Part shown: in pieces, positions 9,864-18,196 of the stretch | Position numbering within the stretch: the stretch's first letter is position 1 | Layout: each line of letters begins with the position of its first letter | Assembly (NCBI GenBank): GCA_963823675.1 | Contig: CAWGMT010000026.1 | Coordinates: forward strand, 124,001-188,000 | Reading direction: 5' to 3' | Length of the DNA: 64,000 bases | Origin: CAWGMT01 sp963823675 | GTDB taxonomy: Bacteria > Planctomycetota > Planctomycetia > Isosphaerales > Isosphaeraceae | The notes under the pieces: model-generated | What the model saw: the letters and a program-made list of their open reading frames with translations, nothing else | Databases searched by the model: none | Told to the model about the DNA's origin: nothing | Translations under genes and position numbers: made by a program

Positions 9864-10148
9864 TCAACGCAGTCTTTCGACTTCGAAGGTCTTCATTGGG
9901 TCCTTGTCCTGCGTGAGGGGGCCAGGACTCTTGCCAGTGACGATCTCGGGGACCTTGACCACCTTGTCAAGAATGCTCGCCTGCCCGCTTGTGAGTACAT
10001 CCTTGTGCTGCTCGATCTCAGCATCAAGAGTGACAGCCGAATTCAATGCGACGGCCACGTCCCGGACTAGATGCATTTCAGGATATTCGGTTTGGAGACC
10101 CCACGGTGAAATCACGACCGTCGCGTGGCGCGGTGCGCCGCGGAGCAC
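9864..10148 (-). CDS. Hypothetical protein
   Basis: A 94-residue frame with normal protein composition, mainly helical in the middle (RDVAVALNSAVTLDAEIEQH). A shorter start at 10074 (MHLVRDVAV) is also plausible because the first 24 residues are less convincing. No family is recognised. It sits alone between the PIN pair and the 137-base repeat. Confidence 0.4.
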   Translation of the reverse strand: MLRGAPRHATVVISPWGLQTEYPEMHLVRDVAVALNSAVTLDAEIEQHKDVLTSGQASILDKVVKVPEIVTGKSPGPLTQDKDPMKTFEVERLR

Positions 10149-10210
10149 ACCCTCCTGCGGTTGACCAATCAGGGCCGCGAATTCCCTCAGGGGCAGACCT
10201 TACACGCCTA

Positions 10211-10347
10211 TCGCTCAAATTGCGGTGGCAATGCGATGGTATTGCAACCCCGGCTCCTTTCACGCCTTATGCCCCAAACCAGGCTTCATTGGCATTGTAG
10301 CGGCGTGGTGATCGCACTTCCAATGCTGCACCCAATTTGCACCCAAA
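10211..10347. repeat. 137-base direct repeat, copy 1
   Basis: Aligns without gaps to 21102-21238 at about 119 of 137 positions. Copy 2 lies just beside the tRNA-Gln 3' fragment at 21060. Copy 1 has no tRNA fragment next to it. On the minus strand both copies end in the frame RYNANEAWFGA, which could be the last codons of a decayed gene, possibly an integrase (inference). Confidence 0.75.
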
Positions 10348-10473
10348 GCAGACACCGCAGTGGCCCAGGGCAGTCCGAAGGGTCAACACTGAGCGGCGTT
10401 TGCCCATTCGGCGGCGTTCAGTTGGGTTTTCCCGCCGCCGGCGGCGCGGTACAATCGGCCATCGGAGACATCC

Positions 10474-10716
10474 ATGAGTACGCTGTCCCCAGAGCAACGG
10501 CAAGCAATCGAGTCGAACGGCCACGTTTCGATCGACGACGGCGCCTATGTGGTTGTCAAGGCGGCGGTGTACGAACGCCTGCAGTCGGTACTGGAGGCGG
10601 TGCCGCTGTCCATCGAAGAGCAGAAAGCGATGATCGCGCACATCGGCGAGAGAGTGGGCTGGGACGACCCTCGGATGGACGTGTACAACGAGCCCGATCC
10701 CCGCCGCAAGCCATGA
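10474..10716 (+). CDS. Antitoxin-like protein upstream of MazF remnant
   Basis: An 80-residue protein with an N-terminal strand/loop (NGHVSIDDGAYVVVKAAVYERL) resembling the Phd/MazE type of DNA-binding antitoxin segment and an acidic C-terminal tail. GGAG precedes the ATG. Its stop overlaps the ATG of the MazF-like frame by four bases, the usual antitoxin-toxin coupling. Confidence 0.65.
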   Translation: MSTLSPEQRQAIESNGHVSIDDGAYVVVKAAVYERLQSVLEAVPLSIEEQKAMIAHIGERVGWDDPRMDVYNEPDPRRKP

Positions 10717-10930
10717 ACCGCGGAGACGTGGTGATCATCGATTTCCCTTTCAGTGACCGGACCGGAAGCAAGGTCCGCCCGTCGCTCGTTGTGCAGTCGG
10801 ACATGCTGAACCCGATCCGCCACGACACGATTCTGGCGATCATCACGTCGATGTCGAGCGGCAGGCCAGGCGCGGAAGTTCTTTTCAATTGGAAGTCAAG
10901 CGTCGCATTTCATGGACCGAATTCCGTGTT
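10713..10930 (+). pseudogene. MazF/PemK-type toxin, 3' end lost
   Basis: The start MNRGDVVIIDFPFSDRTGSKVRPSLVV is the classic first beta-hairpin of MazF/PemK endoribonucleases, followed by DTILAIITS. Homology appears to fade about residue 70 (GPNSVF), close to the tail-to-tail junction with the YCII gene on the other strand. The frame stays open to 11342 but those extra codons are antisense to YCII. The missing C-terminal half of the fold suggests an inactive toxin. Confidence 0.6.
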
Positions 10931-10934
10931 CGGT

Positions 10935-11318
10935 CTACTGGCCGTGAAGCTGGGGTTCGTCTCGGCGCGGTTCCAGCTCCTGGATCGGACGGATCTCGAT
11001 GGACCCGAGGCGTGCCGGCGGGATTTTCGAAGAAAGCCGGATCGCCTCATTGACGTCGCGCGCTTCGATAACAATAAAGCCGCCGAGATGTTCTTTCGTC
11101 TCGGCGAATGGGCCGTCGGTGGCCAACACCTTGCCCGACTGAATGCGAAGGATCGTTGCTGTCTCCACCGATTGCAATGCGCCCGAGTAGAGGTAATGTC
11201 CCCCTTTGCGGAGCTCGTCGTCGTACGCGAGCGATTCGGCCACGAGCGCGTCAAATTCGGGCTTGGAAAGTTTGTCGAGCGTCTTCTGGTCGTAGCAGAC
11301 CATGCAGAGGTATCTCAT
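10935..11318 (-). CDS. YCII-domain protein
   Basis: The protein opens MRYLCMVCYDQKTLDKL and has the family features TILRIQSGKVLATDGPFAETKE and GGFIVIEARDVNEAI, then GSIEIRPIQEL. YCII-related proteins are small ferredoxin-like enzymes or binding proteins with unclear function. The last dozen residues after RPIQEL look unlike the family and may come from the junction with the truncated MazF gene. Confidence 0.82.
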   Translation of the reverse strand: MRYLCMVCYDQKTLDKLSKPEFDALVAESLAYDDELRKGGHYLYSGALQSVETATILRIQSGKVLATDGPFAETKEHLGGFIVIEARDVNEAIRLSSKIPPARLGSIEIRPIQELEPRRDEPQLHGQ

Positions 11319-11363
11319 TGGTGCTCCGCCGAGTCGGGTTAGATTCATTCCCCTGAACTTCTA

Positions 11364-11385
11364 CGCAAGATGCGCGCATCTTGCG
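11364..11385. repeat. Perfect 22-base palindrome
   Basis: The 11-base halves CGCAAGATGCG and CGCATCTTGCG are exact reverse complements with no spacer. It lies upstream of the YCII gene start at 11318, where it could be an operator or a repeat end. Confidence 0.6.
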
Positions 11386-11498
11386 ATCGCCGGACGGAGC
11401 CGGCTCCGACAAAAGCACGTGCCGCTGCGCCGTTGTAGGAGGGGGCTCTGTCCCCCGATCTGTTGGTTGCGGCTATGCCGCGTTGGGGGTGCGAAGTA

Positions 11499-11640
11499 GG
11501 CATCGATCAGCGTGAACCCGCCCAGAAGCTCCTTCGTGTCGGCGAACGGGCCGTCGGTGGTCAACGGCTTGCCGTTGCGGACGCGAGCGGTCGCGGCTGA
11601 CCGAACCGACGGCGACGCCGACTCCAACTGGGCTGCCGAG
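11499..11640 (-). pseudogene. Second YCII-domain gene, internal remnant
   Basis: This frame reads VRNGKPLTTDGPFADTKE followed by LLGGFTLIDA, the central YCII signature, then turns into repeat-like sequence before the domain is complete. The N-terminal part is also absent. It appears to be a duplicate of the neighbouring YCII gene cut at its 3' side by inserted repeat DNA (11385-11498). Confidence 0.6.
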
Positions 11641-11711
11641 CCGCTCGGATCAGGGGTGCCCGGCGCCGAGCGGCTCGAAGAGCAGGGGGGCCGCAAACTC
11701 GCTCGTCCTTC

Positions 11712-12248
11712 CTATTTTTTCCGAACGAGCTTCATCCCACAGCACATCTCCTTCGCGGGCGCACCGTTTTCCCAGCCGGTGCCGTTCACCTCAATATGGT
11801 CGTCGTCGACGATGGTGAGGGTCACTTCGTGCATGTGTTTGTCCTTGGTCGGATCGAGGTTGCCGCCGCCGGTGAATTGGAAGACGATCTGGTTCGACGG
11901 CGACTTCGGGTCGGCCTTGAGGCATGGCTGGTTGCCCAACACGCAGTAATGCGTCATGATCAAGTCCGGCCCATTCACCGTGTAGATCGAGACCATTTCG
12001 TGGGGCTGGCCAGGGAAGTGCGTCTCGTGAACCGCGCTGCCGCCCGCGGTCACTTTGATAACCGACACAACTTGGTCGGTCGGCTTGCCGTCACTGTCGG
12101 CGGCCAGCCATGTTCCGGCCAACTTTTTCATCTTCTCCAGGCCCGCGTTGGTGGGTGGAGGCGGCAGCTTGGCCCCGGGCTTGTCGCCGCCGAAGCTTGC
12201 CAGCGAAAGGGTCAGCAAAACCCCGCACACTACGAAGCGTCGCACCAT
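11712..12248 (-). CDS. Secreted DUF1579/lipocalin-like hypothetical protein
   Basis: A 178-residue protein with a signal peptide (MVRRFVVCGVLLTLSLASFGG). The mature part begins KMKKLAGTWLA and has alternating strands (GGSAVHETHFPGQPHEMVSIY, LIMTHYCVLGNQPC), a pattern I know from DUF1579 and lipocalin-like secreted planctomycete proteins. The function is unknown. Frame and length are intact. Confidence 0.72.
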   Translation of the reverse strand: MVRRFVVCGVLLTLSLASFGGDKPGAKLPPPPTNAGLEKMKKLAGTWLAADSDGKPTDQVVSVIKVTAGGSAVHETHFPGQPHEMVSIYTVNGPDLIMTHYCVLGNQPCLKADPKSPSNQIVFQFTGGGNLDPTKDKHMHEVTLTIVDDDHIEVNGTGWENGAPAKEMCCGMKLVRKK

Positions 12249-12402
12249 TTTCGTTGCTCCTCGAAGACAGTTCTCGTTGATACGTTCGTTGAGACCGATG
12301 ATCTCACACCGCTCTTTAGTCGAACGACGATCGCCGGGATCGACATGAAAAGCGCGAAACTGCTCATTTCCTGTAAGTAGAGTGAGCTGCTAGACTAACG
12401 GC

Positions 12403-12486
12403 TCACGGCCGCGTGTAAAGCGTCCCGCCCTTCATAACGAGCTTCACCTCGCGCAGCGCCTCGATTTTCGCGAGAGCGGGCCGTGG
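12403..12486 (-). pseudogene. Amidohydrolase C-terminal stump
   Basis: The last 27 codons read LAKIEALREVKLVMKGGTLY and a few more residues, the typical end of exported amidohydrolases related to imidazolonepropionase. Nothing upstream belongs to that family; the HEPN stump abuts it. It is a remnant of a gene cut by rearrangement. Confidence 0.55.
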
Positions 12487-12488
12487 CA

Positions 12489-12617
12489 CTACTTGGAGGT
12501 GCCGTTGCCGACGTGGAACGCGGCGTAGTACGCCCGGCTGATCGCGGAGCGCCACTCCGCTTCCGTCCCGACGGCGGCAAGTTGCCTGGCCACCGCAAGA
12601 AAATCGAGGCCTGTCAT
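12489..12617 (-). pseudogene. HEPN-domain N-terminal stump
   Basis: A 42-codon frame containing EWRSAISRAYYAAFHV, the first helices of HEPN proteins (RNases often paired with nucleotidyltransferases). It stops just after this motif, so the catalytic RxxxxH part of the domain is missing. The break is next to the amidohydrolase stump. Confidence 0.55.
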
Positions 12618-12656
12618 GCGCGCTGCACCAGTCGGATTTGGAAGACGACCGAGTTT

Positions 12657-12791
12657 TCAGGAGGACAAATGCGGCAGAACTCTGCGCTCCAGCGATTCCA
12701 GGCTGAGAGCATATCGTTGAACGGACCACGCGGTGACATCCAGTTCAACGACGATGTGCTCCTCTGACTCGATCTCCGCGTCTCGCTCCAC
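12657..12791 (-). pseudogene. Gene stump upstream of HEPN fragment
   Basis: A 44-codon frame, VERDAEIESEEHIVVELDVT and onward, with protein-like composition. It ends 39 bases before the HEPN start and its upstream end lies close to the tRNA-Gln fragment at 12828. It may be the tail of a gene that was paired with the HEPN gene and cut when the island inserted. No family is recognised. Confidence 0.35.
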
Positions 12792-12827
12792 TCGCAATGC
12801 AATCGAGCACCCGCGAGTATGAAGAAA

Positions 12828-12850
12828 CTGGGAATCTAGGATTCGAACCT
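12828..12850 (-). other. att-like copy of tRNA-Gln 3' end, site A
   Basis: The sequence matches the T-arm and acceptor 3' strand of the tRNA-Gln at 30406-30476 with one change in the acceptor strand. No D-arm or anticodon arm follows, so it is not a tRNA gene. It resembles the attachment-site remnant left by an integrating element. About 115 bases beyond it is a motif (CTGCCCCCAATTTGC) that also follows site B at a similar distance. Confidence 0.6.
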
Positions 12851-13067
12851 AAATAGGTGGTGTTTCGCTGGCATTCATCCCACGTTGCATTCACGTCGCA
12901 ACTCATTGAAACACCAAACGTTGAAGAAAAACCACGTTGCGATCACAATTTTACCGACGTGGCGTTCACGCGGGCAATACTGCCCCCAATTTGCCCCCAT
13001 TTTTTGGGCGGGGTGGTGATCCGGCGGGGCGATGCTCTGTCTCGGCTGTGGTCTACTCGGATGTGCC

Positions 13068-14705
13068 TTATCCGCCCGCGTGATTGATGCGATTCTCCAG
13101 GTCGGTCAAGATCGCGAGAATGTCGTGGAAAGTGGCGGGCTCGGTCAGGTACATATCCCTCATCGCCTGGTAATCACGGCGGAGCGCCGGCTGGCGCGAA
13201 GCGGGAGGCACAAGACGAAAAGTACCGGGTTTGGCATCGTCATAGTTCGCCCACGAACTGCCGAAAAACTGACTCTTCCATTCGACGACCCGGTTGCGAA
13301 GATCGTGTTGGCGTATCGCATTGCTCACGGTCGGGTATTTTGCCATCGCCGCCACATCCGCGTAATGGCGCGAGAACCGGTCCGGCGTCGCTTTGTCACT
13401 TGGCCGGTGATATTCGGCGTGCAGGATTGTTGCCTTTTCCCAAAAGCTCCGCTCAAGCTCCAAGGCGACAACGTCGCAGCGCCAGTCGGGGAATGCATCA
13501 GGCAGGACATCGGCGATCCACGGCCGGATCGCGTGCAGGCCCGTCGGTTGCTGGTCGGTCAGGGAGCCGAATTCGAGCTTCACCGAACGCTTGAGATAGT
13601 CGAATCCGGCCGGCTGCGATGACGGGTAATGAAACAGCAGCACGGGGGAGTGAGTGTTCGCGTCCGTCAGGAACTCAAACCAGCACTCTTCACGGCTGCC
13701 GAGCGCTTCCGTCACTGACGACTCCAGCGTTGCTCGGATCAGGCTTTCCGCAATAACGCCGCAGGCTGCTTCGGCTTGGGCCATCCACTTGTTCGCCTGA
13801 TTCCGGCTTCTGCCCGGCTTGGGCAGCCCCAGGAAAGCGGGCGAGAGCGACAGGTCGATATCCTCAGAGAACCGATCGATTACGCCGAACACTTTGGATA
13901 GCGACGTGCCGCCCTTGAACACGAGATGCTCGGCAAACGGTGACTCGAAGAGAATCTCAAGCAGCCAGCAGACCCAGAAGTCTTTCTCGATGATCACCGG
14001 AGACAGATTGCGCCTCGCCGCCGCTTGCTGGATGTAGAGGCCGCGTTCGTCAGGAGGCAGTTCGAGAAACGCCAGTTTCATGCGCTCGTCCTCGGCGAGG
14101 TCACGGAAGATCGGGTGCATCCAGGCCGGGGCGAGCTTGATGTCCTTGATGAGTTCCCGGCGCTGTTCGGCGGGGAGCGTGCGTTTCAGGTGTTCGCGCC
14201 GCTCCGGGGTCACGTGTTCCCTGCCCAGCTCGCGAAGGGCTTGGATCAGAAGACCGCTCAGCCGCCCTGCCGCCGCCATGTTCTTAGCGGTGGTCTGCCG
14301 CAGTTGGATGGTCATCGGTCCGATCTTCACTGTCCGGCTCGGCCCGTCGGTGAGGAACACGGCCTTGGCCGGCACCTGCTCAGAGAGCCCCAGGACGTTC
14401 GTGGCGTAAGCCCCGGCGGGTTGCAGGCGCGTGCGGTCGCGGCCCGCGAGCGCCTTGGCTACGGCCTCGGCGGACGGTTGAAGCGGCCCCAGCGCCGGAT
14501 GTTCTTTGGGGAAGTCGTACACGCCTCGTGCGAGGCGGCGAATCGTGCCTTTGCGGGCGAGTCGATGCAGTGAAACATCGACCGCCTCGCGGCTGCCAAG
14601 GTCGAGGAATTCCGCCGGGACGAAGACTGAACCACGACCTTTACCACGAATGGAATAAAGTATTCTGGCATCAACGCTTTGCGGCGATCTAACGCGATGT
14701 ATCAT
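13068..14705 (-). CDS. AbiEi-AbiEii fused toxin-antitoxin (DUF6088 + nucleotidyltransferase)
   Basis: A 545-residue ORF. Residues 1-205 match the AbiEi/DUF6088 antitoxin: an N-terminal winged-helix region (REAVDVSLHRLARKGTIRRL) and a C-terminal part ending HPIFRDLAED. Residues 209-545 match the AbiEii nucleotidyltransferase toxin, with KGGTSLSK at 264-271 and FSEDIDLS at 279-286 carrying the metal-binding acidic pair. In known type IV systems these are two overlapping genes. Here they are in one frame, with an internal ATG (14081) where the toxin would start, so both a fusion and a separate toxin could be made. It has its own promoter and operator. Confidence 0.85.
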   Translation of the reverse strand: MIHRVRSPQSVDARILYSIRGKGRGSVFVPAEFLDLGSREAVDVSLHRLARKGTIRRLARGVYDFPKEHPALGPLQPSAEAVAKALAGRDRTRLQPAGAYATNVLGLSEQVPAKAVFLTDGPSRTVKIGPMTIQLRQTTAKNMAAAGRLSGLLIQALRELGREHVTPERREHLKRTLPAEQRRELIKDIKLAPAWMHPIFRDLAEDERMKLAFLELPPDERGLYIQQAAARRNLSPVIIEKDFWVCWLLEILFESPFAEHLVFKGGTSLSKVFGVIDRFSEDIDLSLSPAFLGLPKPGRSRNQANKWMAQAEAACGVIAESLIRATLESSVTEALGSREECWFEFLTDANTHSPVLLFHYPSSQPAGFDYLKRSVKLEFGSLTDQQPTGLHAIRPWIADVLPDAFPDWRCDVVALELERSFWEKATILHAEYHRPSDKATPDRFSRHYADVAAMAKYPTVSNAIRQHDLRNRVVEWKSQFFGSSWANYDDAKPGTFRLVPPASRQPALRRDYQAMRDMYLTEPATFHDILAILTDLENRINHAGG

Positions 14706-14733
14706 GTAAGGAAAAATAGCCTATTTTCCTTAC
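14706..14733 (-). promoter_or_regulatory. Operator-like inverted repeat before AbiE gene
   Basis: GTAAGGAAAA at 14706-14715 and its complement at 14724-14733 form a 10-base inverted repeat ending one base before the start codon. It covers the -10 region and the spacer. AbiEi antitoxins repress their own promoter through inverted repeats, so autoregulation is likely by family knowledge. Confidence 0.65.
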
Positions 14734-14741
14734 AATGTCAA
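14713..14741 (-). promoter_or_regulatory. Sigma70-type promoter of the AbiE gene
   Basis: On the minus strand TTGACA (14741-14736) is followed after exactly 17 bases by TATTTT (14718-14713). Transcription would begin about 7 bases on, at or just before the ATG at 14705, giving a leaderless or nearly leaderless mRNA. Confidence 0.65.
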
Positions 14742-14972
14742 CGCTAAAGAAAGGCTCGTGCGCCTCCACGGAAAACGGGGCAAGTACGCGGCGCGCGCGA
14801 TCCGTGGCAAGCACTGAAATCCGCCTCGCTATCCCTTCGTTGCCTCCCGCGTGTACGATGAGGACAGGCAGCGCGGACTTGACAGCATCGGCTGCGACTT
14901 CGTAAATTGGGCAGACTGTCGGAGATCCCCCAGCAAGTCGCAACAAGTCGCACCACTCCGGGGATGCCAGTC

Positions 14973-16007
14973 ATGACGATTGCACGCGCGCATTTGGTGG
15001 ACCCCGCCGTCACCCGTTGGTACCACTGCATCACCCGCTGTGTCCGCCGCGCTTTCTTGCTCGGCGAAGGTGAGGGCGACCGCAAACTCTGGATCGACAT
15101 TCGCCTGCAGGAACTTGCTGGCATCTTCTCGATCGCCGTTGGCGGGTTCTCAGTGCTGGATAACCACTTGCATCTGCTGGTCCGGCTGGATCCGGACGTT
15201 GCGGCGGCCTGGTCGGATGAAGAAGTCGTGCGGCGCTGGGGGCGGCTGTTTCCGCCGCGCGACAAGTCACGGAAGCCGTTGCCCGTCTCCAACGCGTGGG
15301 TGGAGTGGCGGCTCAACGATGCCGCCTGGGTGGTCAAGGCCCGCGAGCGGCTGCAAAGCCTCAGTTGGTTCATGAAATGCCTGAAGGAACCGCTTGCGCG
15401 GCTGGCCAACCGTCAGGACAAGACGCGGGGATTTTTCTTCGAGGGGCGGTTCAAATCGGTGGCCGTCCTCGATGAGGAATCGCTGCTGGCGACGTGTGCC
15501 TACATTGATCTGAACCCGGTGGCAGCCGGAATTGCGGAGGTCCCCGAGACCAGCGAGCACACCTCGGTCAAGCAGCGAGTCGATCACGTCAAAGCCCAGG
15601 GACGGACTGAGGACATGAAGGCCGCCCCCGAGGGGAGCGTGGCCGGATCGAAGGCGTCGGCCGGACTCGAGGAATCGCACTGGCTGTGTCCCATTGAAGA
15701 CCGTCGCCGAATTGATTCGAGGCGTGAAGGGATGCTGGAAGGCTTTTCGCTGGGCAGTTACCTGCTCTTGGTGGATTACAGCGGGCGTCTCTTACGCGAA
15801 GGCAAGGCGATGATTTCGCGGGAAGTGGCCCAGATCTTCGAGCGATTGGGCACGACCGCCGAGACCTGGCAGGCCCGACTGGCGAAACTGAGCGAAGGCC
15901 GCCTCCTGGGCCGGTTTCTGGCGGCAAGCCGCCAGCGGCTCAGAGAGGTCGCCGAGCGGTTGGGTCTGCGCCGGGCAGTCAACCTGGGCGGTTGCCTGGT
16001 TACCTGA
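14973..16007 (+). mobile_element. REP-associated (RAYT/IS200-like) HUH transposase
   Basis: A 344-residue protein of the Y1 transposase class. The HUH motif is HLHLLV at residues 65-70, the N-terminus has RWYHCITRCVRRAFLL, and CAYIDLNPVAAGI carries the candidate tyrosine region. The C-terminal extension (residues 190-344) is typical of the planctomycete versions I recall. These proteins nick single-stranded DNA at hairpins and are linked to REP repeats. An upstream in-frame start at 14964 is also possible. A hairpin lies 170 bases downstream. Confidence 0.85.
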
Positions 16008-16175
16008 GGCGGGCACGAGGCCCTCAGGTCAGCCACTTTTTTGAACCCGCTGGTTGATTCCCCGCGCTGATCGGCGGGGCGCACGCCCGGGTGGCCTGGA
16101 TTCTTCTGCGGTAGACCGGAATTTGCCGGCGATTCCGCCGCTGCGATCCATTGGCTGGGCTCCGTGGGCCGTCGC

Positions 16176-16200
16176 AGACCGACCAAAGGAAGGTCGGTCT
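16176..16200. repeat. Hairpin downstream of the RAYT gene
   Basis: Perfect 9-base arms AGACCGACC and GGTCGGTCT with a seven-base loop. Its position 170 bases past the transposase stop makes it a candidate REP-type substrate of that enzyme (inference). Confidence 0.6.
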
Positions 16201-16236
16201 CCACCAGCGGCAACGGCACAATGACATCTGCCTGTC

Positions 16237-16347
16237 CTTCAGTGCCTCCTTAACACGCTGTTCCTGATCTGCGACGCGCTCGACGTCTCGGCCGCGAACC
16301 TTGTCAAGCGGGTGGATTCCGCGAGGAAGCGGAAACAGGGCGGATGA
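16237..16347 (+). pseudogene. XRE-type regulator C-terminal stump
   Basis: The frame ending at the TGA at 16347 reads LNTLFLICDALDVSAANLVK and a short basic tail. This is the final helix pair of small XRE/Cro helix-turn-helix regulators. The DNA-binding helices upstream are missing. The rest of 16008-16556 contains nothing convincing. Confidence 0.5.
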
Positions 16348-16556
16348 AGGCTCTGTCGTAGCTCTATTCATTCGCGACTCGCAATGAACATATCTGTCCG
16401 GTGAACCCCATCCTGGGCATCGCGCGCGATGGTTATCATGGGCAGGATCAGCCTGGGGCAGCCGCGTACCGGCTCGATCCAGTGCCGGAACCGGCGGGGC
16501 GGGTTGGCCCTGTTACCAAAGCTGAGGAGACCAAGGCTTTTCATTGCAGGGGTGCC

Positions 16557-17279
16557 ATGCCATTAAGCGTGATTGGGGCCGGCCTGGGACGAACGGGAAC
16601 GCTCTCGCTGAAAGCCGCATTGGAGGAGCTTGGCTTCGCCAGGTGCTACCACATGACCGAAGTGCTCGCCCATCTCGAGCACGCGGCGCTCTGGGACGCC
16701 GCTACCTGCGGGGAGTCCGTCGATTGGGAGACGCTGTTTCGGGGGTATCAGGCGACCGTCGACTGGCCCGGCTGCAACTTCTACGAGGAGTTCATGAAGC
16801 GATATCCCGATGCGAAGGTCATTCTGAGCGTGCGGGACCCCGAGCGGTGGTACGAGAGCGCGCGACAGACCATCTATTACTCTCGCCACGCGTTCCCGAG
16901 CTGGGTGGGGCCGTTCGTGCCCCGCGTGCGCCTCTTCACCCGCATGCTCGATCGGGTGATCTGGGACGGTATGTTCCGTGGGAGGTTCGAGGACAAGCCA
17001 TTCGCCATCGAAGTCTTCAACCTGCACAACGAACAGGTCCGGCGTGTCGTTCCGGCTGATCGACTGCTGGTATATGAAGTCCAGGAGGGCTGGGGGCCGC
17101 TCTGCGCGTTTCTGGGCGTCCCCGTCCCGCAGGGCAAGCCTTTCCCCCACCTGAACGACTCCGTCGAGTTCCGGTCGCAAATGCGGCGGATCGCCCGAAT
17201 TGTGCGGACCGTCGCGTACACCGCTCTGGCGTTTATTACTCTCATCCTGGCGTGGCTGGCCAGCAGGTTGATCTGGTGA
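16557..17279 (+). CDS. Sulfotransferase family protein with C-terminal membrane segment
   Basis: A 240-residue protein opening MPLSVIGAGLGRTGTLSLKA, the 5'-phosphosulfate binding loop of the sulfotransferase family found in proteins with a Gly-Thr-x-Ser loop. It continues with ARCYHMTEVL and VILSVRDPERWYES, the 3'-phosphate binding strand. The family moves sulfate from PAPS to an acceptor that cannot be told here. The last 25 residues (TVAYTALAFITLILAWLASRL) form one membrane helix, so it is probably tail-anchored. The first good start is 16557. Confidence 0.82.
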   Translation: MPLSVIGAGLGRTGTLSLKAALEELGFARCYHMTEVLAHLEHAALWDAATCGESVDWETLFRGYQATVDWPGCNFYEEFMKRYPDAKVILSVRDPERWYESARQTIYYSRHAFPSWVGPFVPRVRLFTRMLDRVIWDGMFRGRFEDKPFAIEVFNLHNEQVRRVVPADRLLVYEVQEGWGPLCAFLGVPVPQGKPFPHLNDSVEFRSQMRRIARIVRTVAYTALAFITLILAWLASRLIW

Positions 17280-17511
17280 ACAAGTGGGTCTGGCTGAGTT
17301 GTGCGCAGCGAAGTGGGTCGCCTCCGCAAGTAGCTATCCAATTAGAACCGTTAGAACGCGAACGAAAATGGCCGGCGCAGTCGTCCTGGGATGATCTGCT
17401 CGAGCGCTCCAGGTTGATGTTCTCCGATGGGGCGTTCGATTAATGTCAGCGACGGCTGAGGGATGAATCCGACCGATGATGGTGGGATTTTGAGACGCGG
17501 GGGAGTCGCGA

Positions 17512-17802
17512 TCAGGCGATCGGAGGGCTCGGTGGAGCTTGAGCCTCGCCCGTGGGAGGTGTGATTTCTGGTCGCTCGTCACTGCCGATTCCGACTCCGC
17601 GACCACACGACTCGTAATGGAGCTCAATATGCAACTCGTGCATTGCGCAATACGCTTTGTCGATTGCCTGGTAGATCATGCCTTGCCGGTCAAACCCCAG
17701 CGCGTCGAGTCGCCGCCGGCAGCGGTGAAGAAAGTGAAGCATCGGCCGAATTCTGTCCCGGAGCGCTTCGGCTTGCTTGATGGTGAGGCGAGGGCGTTCC
17801 AT
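17512..17802 (-). CDS. Small hypothetical protein (planctomycete type)
   Basis: A 96-residue protein opening MERPRLTIKQAEALRDRIRPM with a helical core containing YLHR-like and MHELHIELHY segments, followed by a proline-rich tail. I recall similar short proteins in planctomycetes but know no function for them. The frame is intact and composition is protein-like. It is transcribed toward the sulfotransferase. Confidence 0.65.
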   Translation of the reverse strand: MERPRLTIKQAEALRDRIRPMLHFLHRCRRRLDALGFDRQGMIYQAIDKAYCAMHELHIELHYESCGRGVGIGSDERPEITPPTGEAQAPPSPPIA

Positions 17803-17976
17803 GCCATTACTGTATACGAGTACACTTCGCGGTCGTCAAGCTCGAATTGGTGACCGTGGAAGCGGCCGCGGAAACGGGACCGGATAGGATTGGAGCGGGT
17901 GTGTCGCGCTTCTCTGCGGGCAACGTCGGGGCTTCCTCATCGACGCCAGCGATCCGCTCTGGCAAACTCAATCAAG

Positions 17977-18021
17977 CCCAGCCGCCCGACGAGGCGGGAG
18001 TGTCGGGCTGGGCGGCCTTGC
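17977..18021. repeat. 45-base dispersed repeat, copy 1
   Basis: The sequence around CCGACGAGGCGGGAGTGTCGG matches 18813-18858 closely. Within it CCGCCCGAC and GTCGGGCTGGGCGG make an imperfect inverted repeat. The surrounding 17803-18196 has no other feature that I can support. Confidence 0.6.
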
Positions 18022-18196
18022 ATGCGCATTTGATGTTTGGGCTTTTCGCGCTTGCTAGACCATTAACTCCGCCAGCCGAGGCGGTCTTGGAAATTGGGGC
18101 CTGCCTCGGCACTCTTGCCAGGGTCGCGGTTAGGTTATGATGATAGGCGATGGTCGGCGGCCTGGTCCGCTGAGCTTGGTCGTTAGGATGCTCAAG

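Noticed and set aside
10931..11342. Extended C-terminus of the MazF-like frame
   Set aside because: The codons are antisense to the well-supported YCII gene and do not match MazF.
12828..12858. A complete tRNA gene at site A
   Set aside because: Only the T-arm and acceptor 3' strand are present; no D-arm or anticodon arm can be folded and the 5' acceptor strand is missing.
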